This document shows positions 51,306 to 59,062 of a stretch of 64,000 nucleotides of DNA, piece by piece (the first letter of the stretch is position 1; each line of letters opens with the position of its first letter). The stretch comes from Williamsia sp. CHRR-6 (GTDB taxonomy: Bacteria > Actinomycetota > Actinomycetes > Mycobacteriales > Mycobacteriaceae): positions 1,116,001-1,180,000 of the forward strand of contig NZ_JAHCSG010000001.1 of NCBI RefSeq assembly GCF_018474015.1, given 5' to 3'. The position numbers and the translations under genes were made by a program. The notes beneath the pieces are model-generated. The model saw only the letters and a program-made list of their open reading frames with translations. It ran no database searches and was not told the DNA's origin.

Positions 51306-52007
51306 TCACTCGATTCGCGCGCGACGGTAGAGCGTGGCGGGCCGGCCACGTAGCCCGTCGGAGCGCACCGGTTCGCCGTCGCGCAGCAGCGGTTCGAGGT
51401 ACGGCTTCATCCGTCGGGCGAAGTTGTCCTTGTGCAGCGACGTTCCGATGACCGCTTCGTGCACCTTGCGTAGCTGGTGGAGAGTGAACGGCTCAGGCAG
51501 AAACCCGTCCGGGTCGGGAAACGTGTCGACGTACCGGTATCGGAACTCGTAGCGTTCCCGCAGCGCGCTCACCGCTGCCGCGACGATGGCGTCGTGGTCG
51601 AACATCAGCCGACCCTCCCCGCGTAGGGTGCCGTCGCGCGCCACCTCGACCAGGTCGCCGGTGGCCGCACCGAGGGCACTCTCGGTCAGCGAGATGGAGT
51701 GCGCCACCGAGATGGCCCAGGTGCGGTCGTCGCGAGTCGGGTCGTCGAAGACCCGCAGCAGCCGGGGATGCAGCCCGTCCGACGGGTTGATGCCCACCTT
51801 GCGGCGCAGCACGTCGTCGACGGTCTGCGCCACGGTGGCGCGCTCGCGCATGAACCCGCCCGGCAGCGCACGCCCTACCGGATCGGTGCGGTCTTGGACG
51901 AGTAACCGCAGCTCAGGATTGATGTCAGTGGGTCGGACTACAGTCAGGATCGACAGATCGACGGTGACACCGGGGCGCGGGAACGAGTCCAGGTCAGCCG
52001 ACACCAT
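51306..52007 (-). CDS. NrtR-like regulator: degenerate Nudix domain plus winged helix
   Basis: 233 aa. The N-terminal Nudix fold (TVVRPTDINPELRLLVQDR, then GGFMRERATVAQTVDDVLRRKVGI) has lost the R-E-U-x-E-E catalytic core of the Nudix box, here V-D-D-V-L-R-R-K, so hydrolysis is unlikely. The C-terminus (FTLHQLRKVHEAVIGTSLHKDNFARRM...GRPATLYRR) is the NrtR winged helix. Such proteins sense ADP-ribose-like ligands and control NAD metabolism or sugar genes. ATG 52007 has TAATAT at seven bases, leaderless-like. Divergent from the TY-Chap-like gene. Confidence 0.85.
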   Translation of the reverse strand: MVSADLDSFPRPGVTVDLSILTVVRPTDINPELRLLVQDRTDPVGRALPGGFMRERATVAQTVDDVLRRKVGINPSDGLHPRLLRVFDDPTRDDRTWAISVAHSISLTESALGAATGDLVEVARDGTLRGEGRLMFDHDAIVAAAVSALRERYEFRYRYVDTFPDPDGFLPEPFTLHQLRKVHEAVIGTSLHKDNFARRMKPYLEPLLRDGEPVRSDGLRGRPATLYRRARIE

Positions 52008-52014
52008 GCCGCTG

Positions 52015-52047
52015 ATATTAGCGCGGTTAGCGTGCTTATAATTAGCG
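52015..52047. promoter_or_regulatory. Overlapping divergent promoters with three TTAGCG repeats
   Basis: TAATAT (minus strand, 52015-52020) serves the regulator; TATAAT (52037-52042) is a consensus -10 for the gene at 52073. TTAGCG occurs at 52018, 52027 and 52042, with a GCTAA mirror at 52058. The repeats cover both promoters and are the likely binding sites of the NrtR-like protein. Confidence 0.55.
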
Positions 52048-52072
52048 ACAGCTGAGTGCTAAAGGAGTCACG

Positions 52073-53008
52073 ATGACGAGTCCCATGCCTGAACCGTTCA
52101 ACACCGACCGCGGCGACGGCTCGGCCGCCGCCTGGATGACTTTCGAGAAGGACCTGACGTCCTACCTCGGATCGATGACCGAGGACGACACCCTGACCAT
52201 CGAGCTGGCCGGCTCCGGAGACCCCGAGGCGGGTTGCCTGCCCTACGCTCAGTTCCGGGTCCACGACGACGGCAACTCGTTGCGCTGCGAGATCGTCGGA
52301 AACGCCTATCTGGCTGCGGGTTTCGACCTCGGCGACGATGGCTGTGAGCTGCTGGAACTGCTCGGCTGGAAAGGCAACGACGAGTCCGCGCCCAACTGGT
52401 TCCTCGACATCCCGACAGCGAAGGCGCACTGTCCGGCCCAGCACATGCGCATCGTGTTCTCCCATCACTTCCACGTGGCACACCCACACCTGTTGTCCTA
52501 CAGCGCATCTGGTTCTGCGGCCGAGAACATCGCCGTGCTCGGACTCGCGGCCACCGCCGACGTCCCCACCGAGGATTTCGACGACCGGCACGAGGCCCCG
52601 GCGGTGTTCACGCCATCAGGCCGAGCGGAGCTCTGCAGCATCGTCGGCGAGTTCTTGCGCGAGCGATTCGACACCGAACCGGAGGTCGATGACGACGGCG
52701 ACTTCGTGATCGACCGGAACCGGCGGATCTGGATCCGGGTGCACGACGATCAGCCTGCCGTCGAGATCCTGGCGTGCGTCACGCCGCGGGTGGCAACGAT
52801 GCGCTCGGCGGCGATCGAGGTCGGGATCCTCAACCGCGATCATCACTGGGTCAAGTGGACCCTGCGCGGGAAGTCGGTGTGGCAGAGCGTGTTGGTGCCC
52901 GGACTCCCGTTCGTCCCACACCACCTCGACTCGATGCTGACCGGGTTCATGCATGCGTTCGACCGGACGCGCGACGACCTGATCCTGCGCACCGGTGCCC
53001 AGAAATAG
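52073..53008 (+). CDS. TY-Chap / YbjN-like domain protein
   Basis: 311 aa, cytosolic, acidic. The C-terminal 130 residues (AELCSIVGEFLRERFDTEPEVDDDGDFVI, RRIWIRVHDDQPAVEILACV, LNRDHHWVKWTLRGKSVWQSVLVPGLPFVPHHLDSML) have the alternating pattern of T3SS-chaperone/YbjN-like folds (TY-Chap) found in mycolata. The N-terminal part looks like a second, diverged copy (SLRCEIVGNAYL...GCELLELLGW). Function unknown. ATG 52073 follows AAGGAG. It shares a regulated divergent promoter with the NrtR-like gene. Confidence 0.65.
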   Translation: MTSPMPEPFNTDRGDGSAAAWMTFEKDLTSYLGSMTEDDTLTIELAGSGDPEAGCLPYAQFRVHDDGNSLRCEIVGNAYLAAGFDLGDDGCELLELLGWKGNDESAPNWFLDIPTAKAHCPAQHMRIVFSHHFHVAHPHLLSYSASGSAAENIAVLGLAATADVPTEDFDDRHEAPAVFTPSGRAELCSIVGEFLRERFDTEPEVDDDGDFVIDRNRRIWIRVHDDQPAVEILACVTPRVATMRSAAIEVGILNRDHHWVKWTLRGKSVWQSVLVPGLPFVPHHLDSMLTGFMHAFDRTRDDLILRTGAQK

Positions 53009-53045
53009 TCGAACCCAGAAGTAGTCGAGCTCAGAGATAGAACTG
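52998..53045 (+). repeat. 16-nt tandem repeats spanning the stop codon of the TY-Chap-like gene
   Basis: CCCAGAAATAGTCGAA (52998), CCCAGAAGTAGTCGAG (53014) and CTCAGAGATAGAACTG (53030). The first contains the last Lys codon and TAG; the second repeats them with one change; the decayed third runs into the end of the opposing gene. Confidence 0.8.
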
Positions 53046-53327
53046 GGCAGTCTCGGTGGCCACCGCCGAGACGTGCTGCGCCACATCAGCATCCACACCC
53101 TGCTCGACGAGCGCTGCGGTCAGCGGTGCACCCCGTAGGTCGTCATCGCGCACCAGCTCCCACGCCTGGGTCACCAGCCGCACCGAGGTGGGATGGTCGA
53201 GTTCGGGAACATTCGAGCGCAGCGCAGTTGCCGCCCAGTCGGCGTCGAAAGTGCCCCGCGGTGGCCCGAACACCCGCTCACCCGACGAATACGGCGCCGG
53301 TTCGGGAGGGTTCGGCTGGTCGCTCAT
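53031..53327 (-). CDS. Small conserved-looking hypothetical protein
   Basis: 98 aa, acidic, not recognised. Pro/Ser-rich for 30 residues, then helical (VRLVTQAWELVRDDDLRGAPLTAALVEQGVDADVAQHVSAVATE). TACGTT (minus strand, 53334-53339) six bases before ATG 53327 gives a leaderless-type start, which supports it as a real gene. Its stop lies inside the decayed third unit of the neighbouring tandem repeat. Confidence 0.55.
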   Translation of the reverse strand: MSDQPNPPEPAPYSSGERVFGPPRGTFDADWAATALRSNVPELDHPTSVRLVTQAWELVRDDDLRGAPLTAALVEQGVDADVAQHVSAVATETAQFYL

Positions 53328-53514
53328 CCTTTGAACGTAGCAGCGTCACGCTGCGATTCGGCCTGCGGTGATTCCAACCCTCGACCACCTCGGTGACCTG
53401 CCGATTCGACGAGCCCACAGCATCGTGGCGCACCGATGTCCGAGAAGCGTCGGGCTTTGCCGACCACAATTTCCTCGGGTCTGCCATGTCGGTGGACCGC
53501 CCCGAGGAGGAATC

Positions 53515-54504
53515 GTGTCCACACCCCGTCGCATCGTCGCGTTGATCGCCGCCGCCCTGGCCGCCACCACCGTCGTGTCGGCGTGTTCGTCGGACTCCGG
53601 CTCGTCAGACAACGCGGGCAGCGGCTCGACCACCCTCATCGTCGGCGATCAGGTGAAGCAGACCCAGTCGCTGCTCGAAGCCTCCGGTGAGCTGAAAGAC
53701 CTGCCCTACAAGATCACCTGGGCTGCCTTCGAGTCCGGGCCACCCCTGTTGGAAGCCGCATCGGCGGGCAAGATCGATGTCGGTGGCACCGGCGACGTGC
53801 CTCCGGTGTTCGCTCAGGCCGGCGGCGCGAAAGTGAAGATCGTCGGCGTGCAGCAGCGCACCAAGGCCAACGATTTCCTGCTGGTACCGGCCGGGTCGAG
53901 CGCGAAGTCCATCGCTGACCTCAAGGGCAAACGCATCGGTGTGGCAAAGGGATCCAGCTCGCATGGCCTGTTGCTCGGGCTGCTCGCCCAGGCCGGCCTC
54001 AAGCCCACCGACGTCAAAGCCACCTTCCTGCAACCCAGCGAGGCCCTCTCGGCGTTCACCGCCGGACAGCTCGACGCCTGGGCGGTGTGGAACCCATTCG
54101 CCACCGTGGCCCGCACCCAGGCCAAGGCGCAGGTGATCGCTGATGGCACCGAGGTGACCACCGGGCAGTCCTACACCTTGGCGTCGGACACCGCCCTGGG
54201 CAATGCGGCCAAGAAGAAGGCGATCGCCGACTACCTGGCGCGGCTGGGTCGGGCCCAGAAGTGGGCGGTCGACCATGCGTCGCAATGGGTTCCGACCTAC
54301 AGCAAGCTGACCAAGCTGTCGCAGCCGGTGGCCGAAGCGACCTTCGCCACCACGCAGGGCCAGCTGGTGCCCATCGGCACCACCCAGATCGACAAGCACC
54401 AGAAGCTGATCGACCTGTTCTACAACGGCGGCCAACTGCCCACCGCACCCAAGGCCGCCGACGTCTTCGACAACGAGTTCAACACCTCGGTGAGCACCTC
54501 ATGA
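53515..54504 (+). CDS. ssuA: Sulfonate/nitrate-type ABC transporter substrate-binding lipoprotein
   Basis: 329 aa. Signal peptide with lipobox (TVVSAC, Cys24), then an SsuA/TauA-like fold: LEASGELKDLPYKITWAAFESGPPLLEA, GKIDVGGTGDVPPVFAQ, DLKGKRIGVAKGSSSHGLLLGLLA, LDAWAVWNPF. It binds aliphatic sulfonates, taurine or a related anion outside the membrane; the substrate is inferred from family. GTG 53515 follows GAGGAGG. First of a three-gene ABC operon. No SAM riboswitch could be made out in the 187-base leader. Confidence 0.88.
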   Translation: MSTPRRIVALIAAALAATTVVSACSSDSGSSDNAGSGSTTLIVGDQVKQTQSLLEASGELKDLPYKITWAAFESGPPLLEAASAGKIDVGGTGDVPPVFAQAGGAKVKIVGVQQRTKANDFLLVPAGSSAKSIADLKGKRIGVAKGSSSHGLLLGLLAQAGLKPTDVKATFLQPSEALSAFTAGQLDAWAVWNPFATVARTQAKAQVIADGTEVTTGQSYTLASDTALGNAAKKKAIADYLARLGRAQKWAVDHASQWVPTYSKLTKLSQPVAEATFATTQGQLVPIGTTQIDKHQKLIDLFYNGGQLPTAPKAADVFDNEFNTSVSTS

Positions 54505-54507
54505 CCA

Positions 54508-55353
54508 GTGTCCTACAGCTCCAGACATCTACCGCCGCAACGCCATCGGCCGCCGGCCGGCCCGACAGCGGCGGCGAGCACGAAGAAGTCGTTTCAGTGG
54601 CGCAAACTACGTCCACTGCTGCGGCTGGTCTCCCCGATCGCACTGCTGGTGGCCTGGCAGATCGCGTCCACCTCCGGGCTCATCTCCGAGCAGAAACTGG
54701 CCCCGCCCAGCAAGGTGTGGAGTGCCGCGCGCGAGCTGTGGGCCGATCACAGCCTGCAGGACGCACTGGGGGTGTCGCTGCAGCGTGTGGGAATCGGCCT
54801 GGCCCTGGGTGTTTCGGTGGCGTTGATCCTGGGCCTGCTGGTCGGGTTCTTCACCGTCGCCGAGTTCGCCATCGACCCGCCGCTACAGATGCTGCGCACC
54901 GTGCCGTTCCTGGGTCTCATCCCGTTGTTCGTGGTGTGGTTCGGTATCGGCGAGGAACCGAAGGTGCTGATGGTCGCCCTCGGTGTGTTGTTCCCGCTGT
55001 ATCTCAACCTGGTCTCGGGCATCAAGGGTGTCGACCCCAAGCTGATCGAGGCGGGCCGTTCGCTGGGGTTGGGCCGGTTCGGTCAGGCGGTGGCGGTGGT
55101 GCTGCCCGGCTCGCTGCCCAGCGCTCTCACCGGGTTCCGGTTGTCCCTGGGCGTGGCGTGGCTGTCGCTGATCGTGGCCGAACAGATCAACGCCGACGCC
55201 GGCATCGGCTATCTGGTCATGAACGCGCGCACCTACTTTCGCAACGACATCATCGTGCTGGGCCTGGTCATCTACGCCTTGTTGGGCCTGATCACCGACA
55301 GCCTGGTCCGCGGCCTGGAGGCCTACCTGTTGCGCTGGCGGGTCGCCCGATGA
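54508..55353 (+). CDS. ssuC: Sulfonate-type ABC transporter permease
   Basis: 281 aa, about six transmembrane helices; the EAA loop EAGRSLGLGRFGQAVAVVLPGSLPSALTGFRLSLGVAW is that of SsuC/TauC permeases. GTG 54508 starts four bases after the ssuA stop. An ATG at 54501 overlaps that stop as ATGA but opens a different frame, which is odd because the other junctions in this operon use ATGA coupling; either the GTG is right or a small frameshift sits in the first 30 codons. Confidence 0.85.
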   Translation: MSYSSRHLPPQRHRPPAGPTAAASTKKSFQWRKLRPLLRLVSPIALLVAWQIASTSGLISEQKLAPPSKVWSAARELWADHSLQDALGVSLQRVGIGLALGVSVALILGLLVGFFTVAEFAIDPPLQMLRTVPFLGLIPLFVVWFGIGEEPKVLMVALGVLFPLYLNLVSGIKGVDPKLIEAGRSLGLGRFGQAVAVVLPGSLPSALTGFRLSLGVAWLSLIVAEQINADAGIGYLVMNARTYFRNDIIVLGLVIYALLGLITDSLVRGLEAYLLRWRVAR

Positions 55354-56111
55354 GCGCCGGACACAGCGACGCCCACGACATCGTGGTGCAGGCCACCGGG
55401 GTGCGACGGCAGTTCGGCGACGACGTGGTCCTCGACGGCATCGACCTGACCCTGCGGCGTGGCGAGATCGTGGCGCTGGTAGGCAAATCAGGTTCGGGAA
55501 AGTCCACCCTGCTACGCGCCATTGCAGGCCTCGATTCCGGTCACGGCGGACAGATCGAGGTGAACGGTTCGCGCGCAGTCGCTTTCCAGGAACCACGCCT
55601 GTTGCCGTGGCGGTCGGTGCGACGCAACGTCTCCCTCAACCTCAAGGGGGCCAATGCCGCAGGAAGACTCAGTCGGGCCAATGCCGCCGAGCGAGCCCGC
55701 GACGCCCTGCACGAGGTGGGTCTCGATCATCGGGTGGACGCCTGGCCGCTGACCCTGTCCGGCGGTGAGGCGCAGCGGGTGTCGTTGGCGCGGGCCCTGG
55801 TTCGCGACCCCGACCTGCTGCTGCTCGACGAGCCGTTCGGCGCGTTGGACGCACTCACCCGGCTTTCCGCCCACGACCTGGTGGTGCGCTTGTGGGAGCA
55901 GCACCAGTTCGCGGCCCTGCTGGTCACCCACGATGTCGAGGAGGCCGTGGTGTTGGCCGACCGCATCCTGGTGCTCGCCGACGGTCACATCGGCCATGAG
56001 GTGGCCGTCGATCTGCCGCGGCCGCGCTCACGGTCCAACCCGGTCGTCGTCGAACTGCGTGAGCAGGTCCTGGGCCACCTCGGGGTGTCGAGCTACGCCG
56101 GCCACGACTGA
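55350..56111 (+). CDS. ssuB: Sulfonate-type ABC transporter ATPase
   Basis: 253 aa. Walker A GKSGSGKS, Q-loop FQEPRLLPW, signature LSGGEAQR, Walker B LLLLDEPFGALD and H-loop VTHDVEEA are complete. It powers import with the two preceding proteins. ATG 55350 overlaps the permease stop (ATGA). Confidence 0.92.
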   Translation: MSAGHSDAHDIVVQATGVRRQFGDDVVLDGIDLTLRRGEIVALVGKSGSGKSTLLRAIAGLDSGHGGQIEVNGSRAVAFQEPRLLPWRSVRRNVSLNLKGANAAGRLSRANAAERARDALHEVGLDHRVDAWPLTLSGGEAQRVSLARALVRDPDLLLLDEPFGALDALTRLSAHDLVVRLWEQHQFAALLVTHDVEEAVVLADRILVLADGHIGHEVAVDLPRPRSRSNPVVVELREQVLGHLGVSSYAGHD

Positions 56112-56142
56112 ACGGCGGCATCATCGCTCCGTCGTTTGCTAG

Positions 56143-56171
56143 TTAGGTAACCCTACCCATACTATCGCCGG
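56143..56171 (+). promoter_or_regulatory. IdeR-type iron box and leaderless promoter of the FecCD operon
   Basis: TTAGGTAACCCTACCCATA (56143-56161) matches the IdeR consensus at 14 of 19 positions. Its end overlaps TACTAT (56160-56165), a -10 six bases before GTG 56172, so bound IdeR would cover the promoter directly. Confidence 0.7.
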
Positions 56172-57209
56172 GTGATCGTCACACCGACGCCGCCGAAGGC
56201 GCCACCACGCGCCACGCTCGGTCATGCACCGCCACTGGGTCTCGCCGCCCTGGTCGCGCTGCTGATCATGGTCATGGCGCTCTCCGTCGCGGTGGGGTCC
56301 CGGTCGCTGACGCCCGGCGAGGTGTGGCACGCGCTGTGGCATCCCGGCAGCGGGTCGGCCGCCGACATCGTGCACTCGCTGCGCATCCCCCGCACCGCGC
56401 TCGGGGTGCTGGCCGGGCTGGCCATGGGCGCGGCGGGCGCCCTCACCCAGGCCCTCACCCGCAACCCCATCGCCGATCCGGGTCTGCTGGGCATCAACGC
56501 CGGCGCCGCGTGCGCGGTGGTCATCGGGGTGTTCGTCGCCGGCATCGGCGGACCGCTCCCCACCATGGCGTTCGGGCTGATCGGGGCGTTGATCGCCGCC
56601 ACACTGGTGGTGGGCATCGCTGCGGCCACCCGATCGGCAACACCGGTCACGCTGGTGCTGGCCGGCTCGGGTCTGTCCGCGATGCTCATCGCGCTCACCT
56701 CCGGCATCGTGTTGATCGACACCGCATCACTGGACGCGTGGCGGTTCTGGAGCGTCGGGTCGATCGTCGGACGCGGCGGCGACGTGGCCTGGGCGGCAAC
56801 ACCTCTGGTGACCATAGGCGTGCTGGTCGCGCTACCGGTGGCCGGGAAGCTCAACGTGGTGGCCCTCGGCGACGACCTGTCTCGCGCACTGGGCACCCGC
56901 CTGGTGGCCGTGCAGATCACCGGGATCGCTGCGGTGGCCGTGCTCGCCGGCGCGGCCACCGCAGCATGCGGACCCATCGTGTTCCTGGGCCTGGTGGCAC
57001 CACACCTGGCCCGCTTCGCCGTCGGCGCCGACAACCGTTGGGTCATACCGTATTCGGCAATCATCGGCGCCATCGTGCTGCTGTGCGCCGACATCGCGGG
57101 CCGCATCGTCGCCCGGCCAGGTGAGATCCAGGCAGGCATCATGCTCGCTGTCATCGGCGCCCCGTTCCTCATCGCCCTGGTGCGCCGGCGCCACCTGGTC
57201 GCGACGTGA
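56172..57209 (+). CDS. FecCD-family iron-siderophore permease, subunit 1
   Basis: 345 aa with about nine to ten helices. RIPRTALGVLAGLAMGAAGALTQALTRNPIADPGLLGINAGA is the BtuC/FecCD signature, and ACGPIVFLGLVAPHLARF the cytoplasmic coupling region. It forms half of an import channel for ferric siderophores. First gene of an IdeR-controlled three-gene operon; the binding protein is probably the FecB-like lipoprotein at 48 kb. Confidence 0.92.
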   Translation: MIVTPTPPKAPPRATLGHAPPLGLAALVALLIMVMALSVAVGSRSLTPGEVWHALWHPGSGSAADIVHSLRIPRTALGVLAGLAMGAAGALTQALTRNPIADPGLLGINAGAACAVVIGVFVAGIGGPLPTMAFGLIGALIAATLVVGIAAATRSATPVTLVLAGSGLSAMLIALTSGIVLIDTASLDAWRFWSVGSIVGRGGDVAWAATPLVTIGVLVALPVAGKLNVVALGDDLSRALGTRLVAVQITGIAAVAVLAGAATAACGPIVFLGLVAPHLARFAVGADNRWVIPYSAIIGAIVLLCADIAGRIVARPGEIQAGIMLAVIGAPFLIALVRRRHLVAT

Positions 57210-58204
57210 CCCGCCGCATCACCGTCGCGTGCCTCGGGCTGATCGGCGTCACGATCGTCGCGGTGGGATCGCTGCAGCTCAGCGACTTTCCCATGGGCAC
57301 AACGGATGTGTTGCGCACCCTGCTGGGTGGGGGAACGCGACTGGAGAACGTGGTGGTCTTCGACATCGGCCTGCCACGCACCCTGGTGGCCATCGCCGTG
57401 GGCGTCGCGTTCGGCCTGTCCGGCGCGCTGACCCAGACCGTCGGCCGCAACGCCCTGGCCACCCCCGACATCTTGGGCATCACCGCAGGCGCGGGTGCCG
57501 CAGCGGTGCTGGCCATCGCGCTCGGTTCGGGATGGGCACAACCGTTGCGCGACATCGGGATCCCACTGGCCGCCATCGTCGGCGCCGCAGCAGCCGCGGT
57601 CGCGCTCTACCTGCTGAGTTGGCGCGACGGCCTGGACCCGGTGCGCCTGGTCCTCGTCGGGGTGGCGTTGACATGGCTGTTCGGTGCAGTCGTCGGCTAC
57701 ACCCTGACCCGCGCGCAGATAGCCGATGTCGCACGCGCACAACGCTGGTTGGTCGGATCGGTGTCGGATGCCACCTGGGCCGGCGTGGTGTCGGTGACGG
57801 TGGCGGTGGCGGTAGCCACTGCGATGCTGGTCTGGATCCGACGCGATCTGACCATGCTCGACCTCGGTGACGACCTGGCCAGCGCTCTGGGCGTTCCCGT
57901 GGGTCGGACCTCGGGGATCTCGGTCACGGTGGCCGTGGCGCTGTGCGCGGTGGCGGTCGCCGCAGCCGGTCCCATCGCCTTCGTGGCGTTGTTGTCCCCG
58001 CAGATCGCCGTCCGACTGGCGGGCACCCCGGCTCCCCCGCTCGCGCTGTCGAGCGTGGTGGGCGCGCTGCTGGTGCTGGGTTCAGACCTGTTGACCCGCA
58101 GCGTTCTTCCGGGTGGGTTGGCCGTCGGGGTGGTCACCGCTGGGCTCGGTGGACCGCTCCTACTCCACCTGCTGATCCGTTCGACCCGAAAGGCATCACT
58201 GTGA
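57206..58204 (+). CDS. FecCD-family iron-siderophore permease, subunit 2
   Basis: 332 aa, the partner permease: LPRTLVAIAVGVAFGLSGALTQTVGRNALATPDILGI and AGPIAFVALLSPQIAVRL. GTG 57206 overlaps the previous stop (GTGA). Subunits 1 and 2 form the heterodimeric channel. Confidence 0.92.
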   Translation: MTRRITVACLGLIGVTIVAVGSLQLSDFPMGTTDVLRTLLGGGTRLENVVVFDIGLPRTLVAIAVGVAFGLSGALTQTVGRNALATPDILGITAGAGAAAVLAIALGSGWAQPLRDIGIPLAAIVGAAAAAVALYLLSWRDGLDPVRLVLVGVALTWLFGAVVGYTLTRAQIADVARAQRWLVGSVSDATWAGVVSVTVAVAVATAMLVWIRRDLTMLDLGDDLASALGVPVGRTSGISVTVAVALCAVAVAAAGPIAFVALLSPQIAVRLAGTPAPPLALSSVVGALLVLGSDLLTRSVLPGGLAVGVVTAGLGGPLLLHLLIRSTRKASL

Positions 58205-59022
58205 ACTCCGTTGCCACCCAGATGATCCAGAACATCGCACCCCAGATGACGCTGTCGGCCAGCGGGTTGTCGGTGGGCTACGGCGCACAGCCCATCCTGG
58301 CCGATCTGGAGGTCGAGATCGCGCCCGGTGTGGTGACCACCGTCATCGGCCCCAACGGGTGCGGCAAGTCCACCCTGCTGCGGGCCCTGGCCCGACTGCT
58401 ACGACCCACCTCAGGAGCGGTCACCCTGGGTGACCGCGATCTGAACCGTTGGGGTGCCCGCGAACTGGCCCGCACGGTCGGTGTGCTGCCGCAGAACCCC
58501 ACGGCTCCACCCGGGTTGACGGTCACTGAGTTGGTGGCGCGCGGTCGGCATCCACATCAGGGACTGTTCGCCCGAGCAACGCGCGCCGACGCAGACGCCG
58601 TCGCTGCGGCCATGCACCGCACCGACACCGCCGATCTGGCCGACCGCCCGATCGAATCCCTCTCGGGTGGACAGCGTCAGCGGGTGTGGATCGCGCTGGT
58701 GTTGGCCCAGGACACCGAGATCCTGCTGCTGGACGAACCCACCACGTTCCTCGACCTGGCCCACGCGATCGACGTGCTGAGTCTGGTGCGACGACTGGCC
58801 GACGATCACGGCACCACCGTGGTGATGGTGCTCCACGATCTGAACCTGGCGGTCCGGCACAGTGATTCGCTGATCGTGATGCGCGACGGCGGCATCGTCA
58901 CCCACGGCCCACCCGAGGAGGTGATCACCCCGCAGACCCTCGCCGACGCGTTCGATCTCTCCGCAACGGTGATCACCGATCCGGTGACCGGCGGACCGCT
59001 GATCGTGCCGCTGGCCCCCTGA
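58201..59022 (+). CDS. FecE-type iron-siderophore ABC transporter ATPase
   Basis: 273 aa. Walker A GPNGCGKST, LPQNPTAPPGLTVTELVARGRHPHQ (typical of siderophore ATPases), signature LSGGQRQR, Walker B LLLDEPTTFLD and switch VLHDLNLA. GTG 58201 overlaps the previous stop (GTGA). It drives iron-complex uptake. Confidence 0.94.
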   Translation: MNSVATQMIQNIAPQMTLSASGLSVGYGAQPILADLEVEIAPGVVTTVIGPNGCGKSTLLRALARLLRPTSGAVTLGDRDLNRWGARELARTVGVLPQNPTAPPGLTVTELVARGRHPHQGLFARATRADADAVAAAMHRTDTADLADRPIESLSGGQRQRVWIALVLAQDTEILLLDEPTTFLDLAHAIDVLSLVRRLADDHGTTVVMVLHDLNLAVRHSDSLIVMRDGGIVTHGPPEEVITPQTLADAFDLSATVITDPVTGGPLIVPLAP

Positions 59023-59025
59023 CCC

Positions 59026-59062
59026 ATCGAGTGGGCGAAAAACCTATGCTGCCCAGCCGAAG
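59026..59062. repeat. Single sense and single inverted repeat unit between convergent genes
   Basis: ATCGAGTGGGCGAAAAACC (59026-59044) follows the ATPase stop; CTGCCCAGCCGAAG (59049-59062) is an inverted TCGGCTGGGCAG copy that abuts the DUF456 stop at 59063. Both are degenerate members of the convergent-junction family. Confidence 0.7.

Noticed and set aside
53328-53514. SAM-type riboswitch before the sulfonate transporter
   Set aside because: A CCAACCC stretch and a small hairpin are present, but the rest of the SAM-I/SAM-IV core could not be matched.
54261-55349. Frame of ssuB extended upstream through ssuC (616 codons)
   Set aside because: Only the last 253 codons match an ABC ATPase; the rest is out of frame with a good permease. 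ATG 55350 with ATGA overlap is the natural start.
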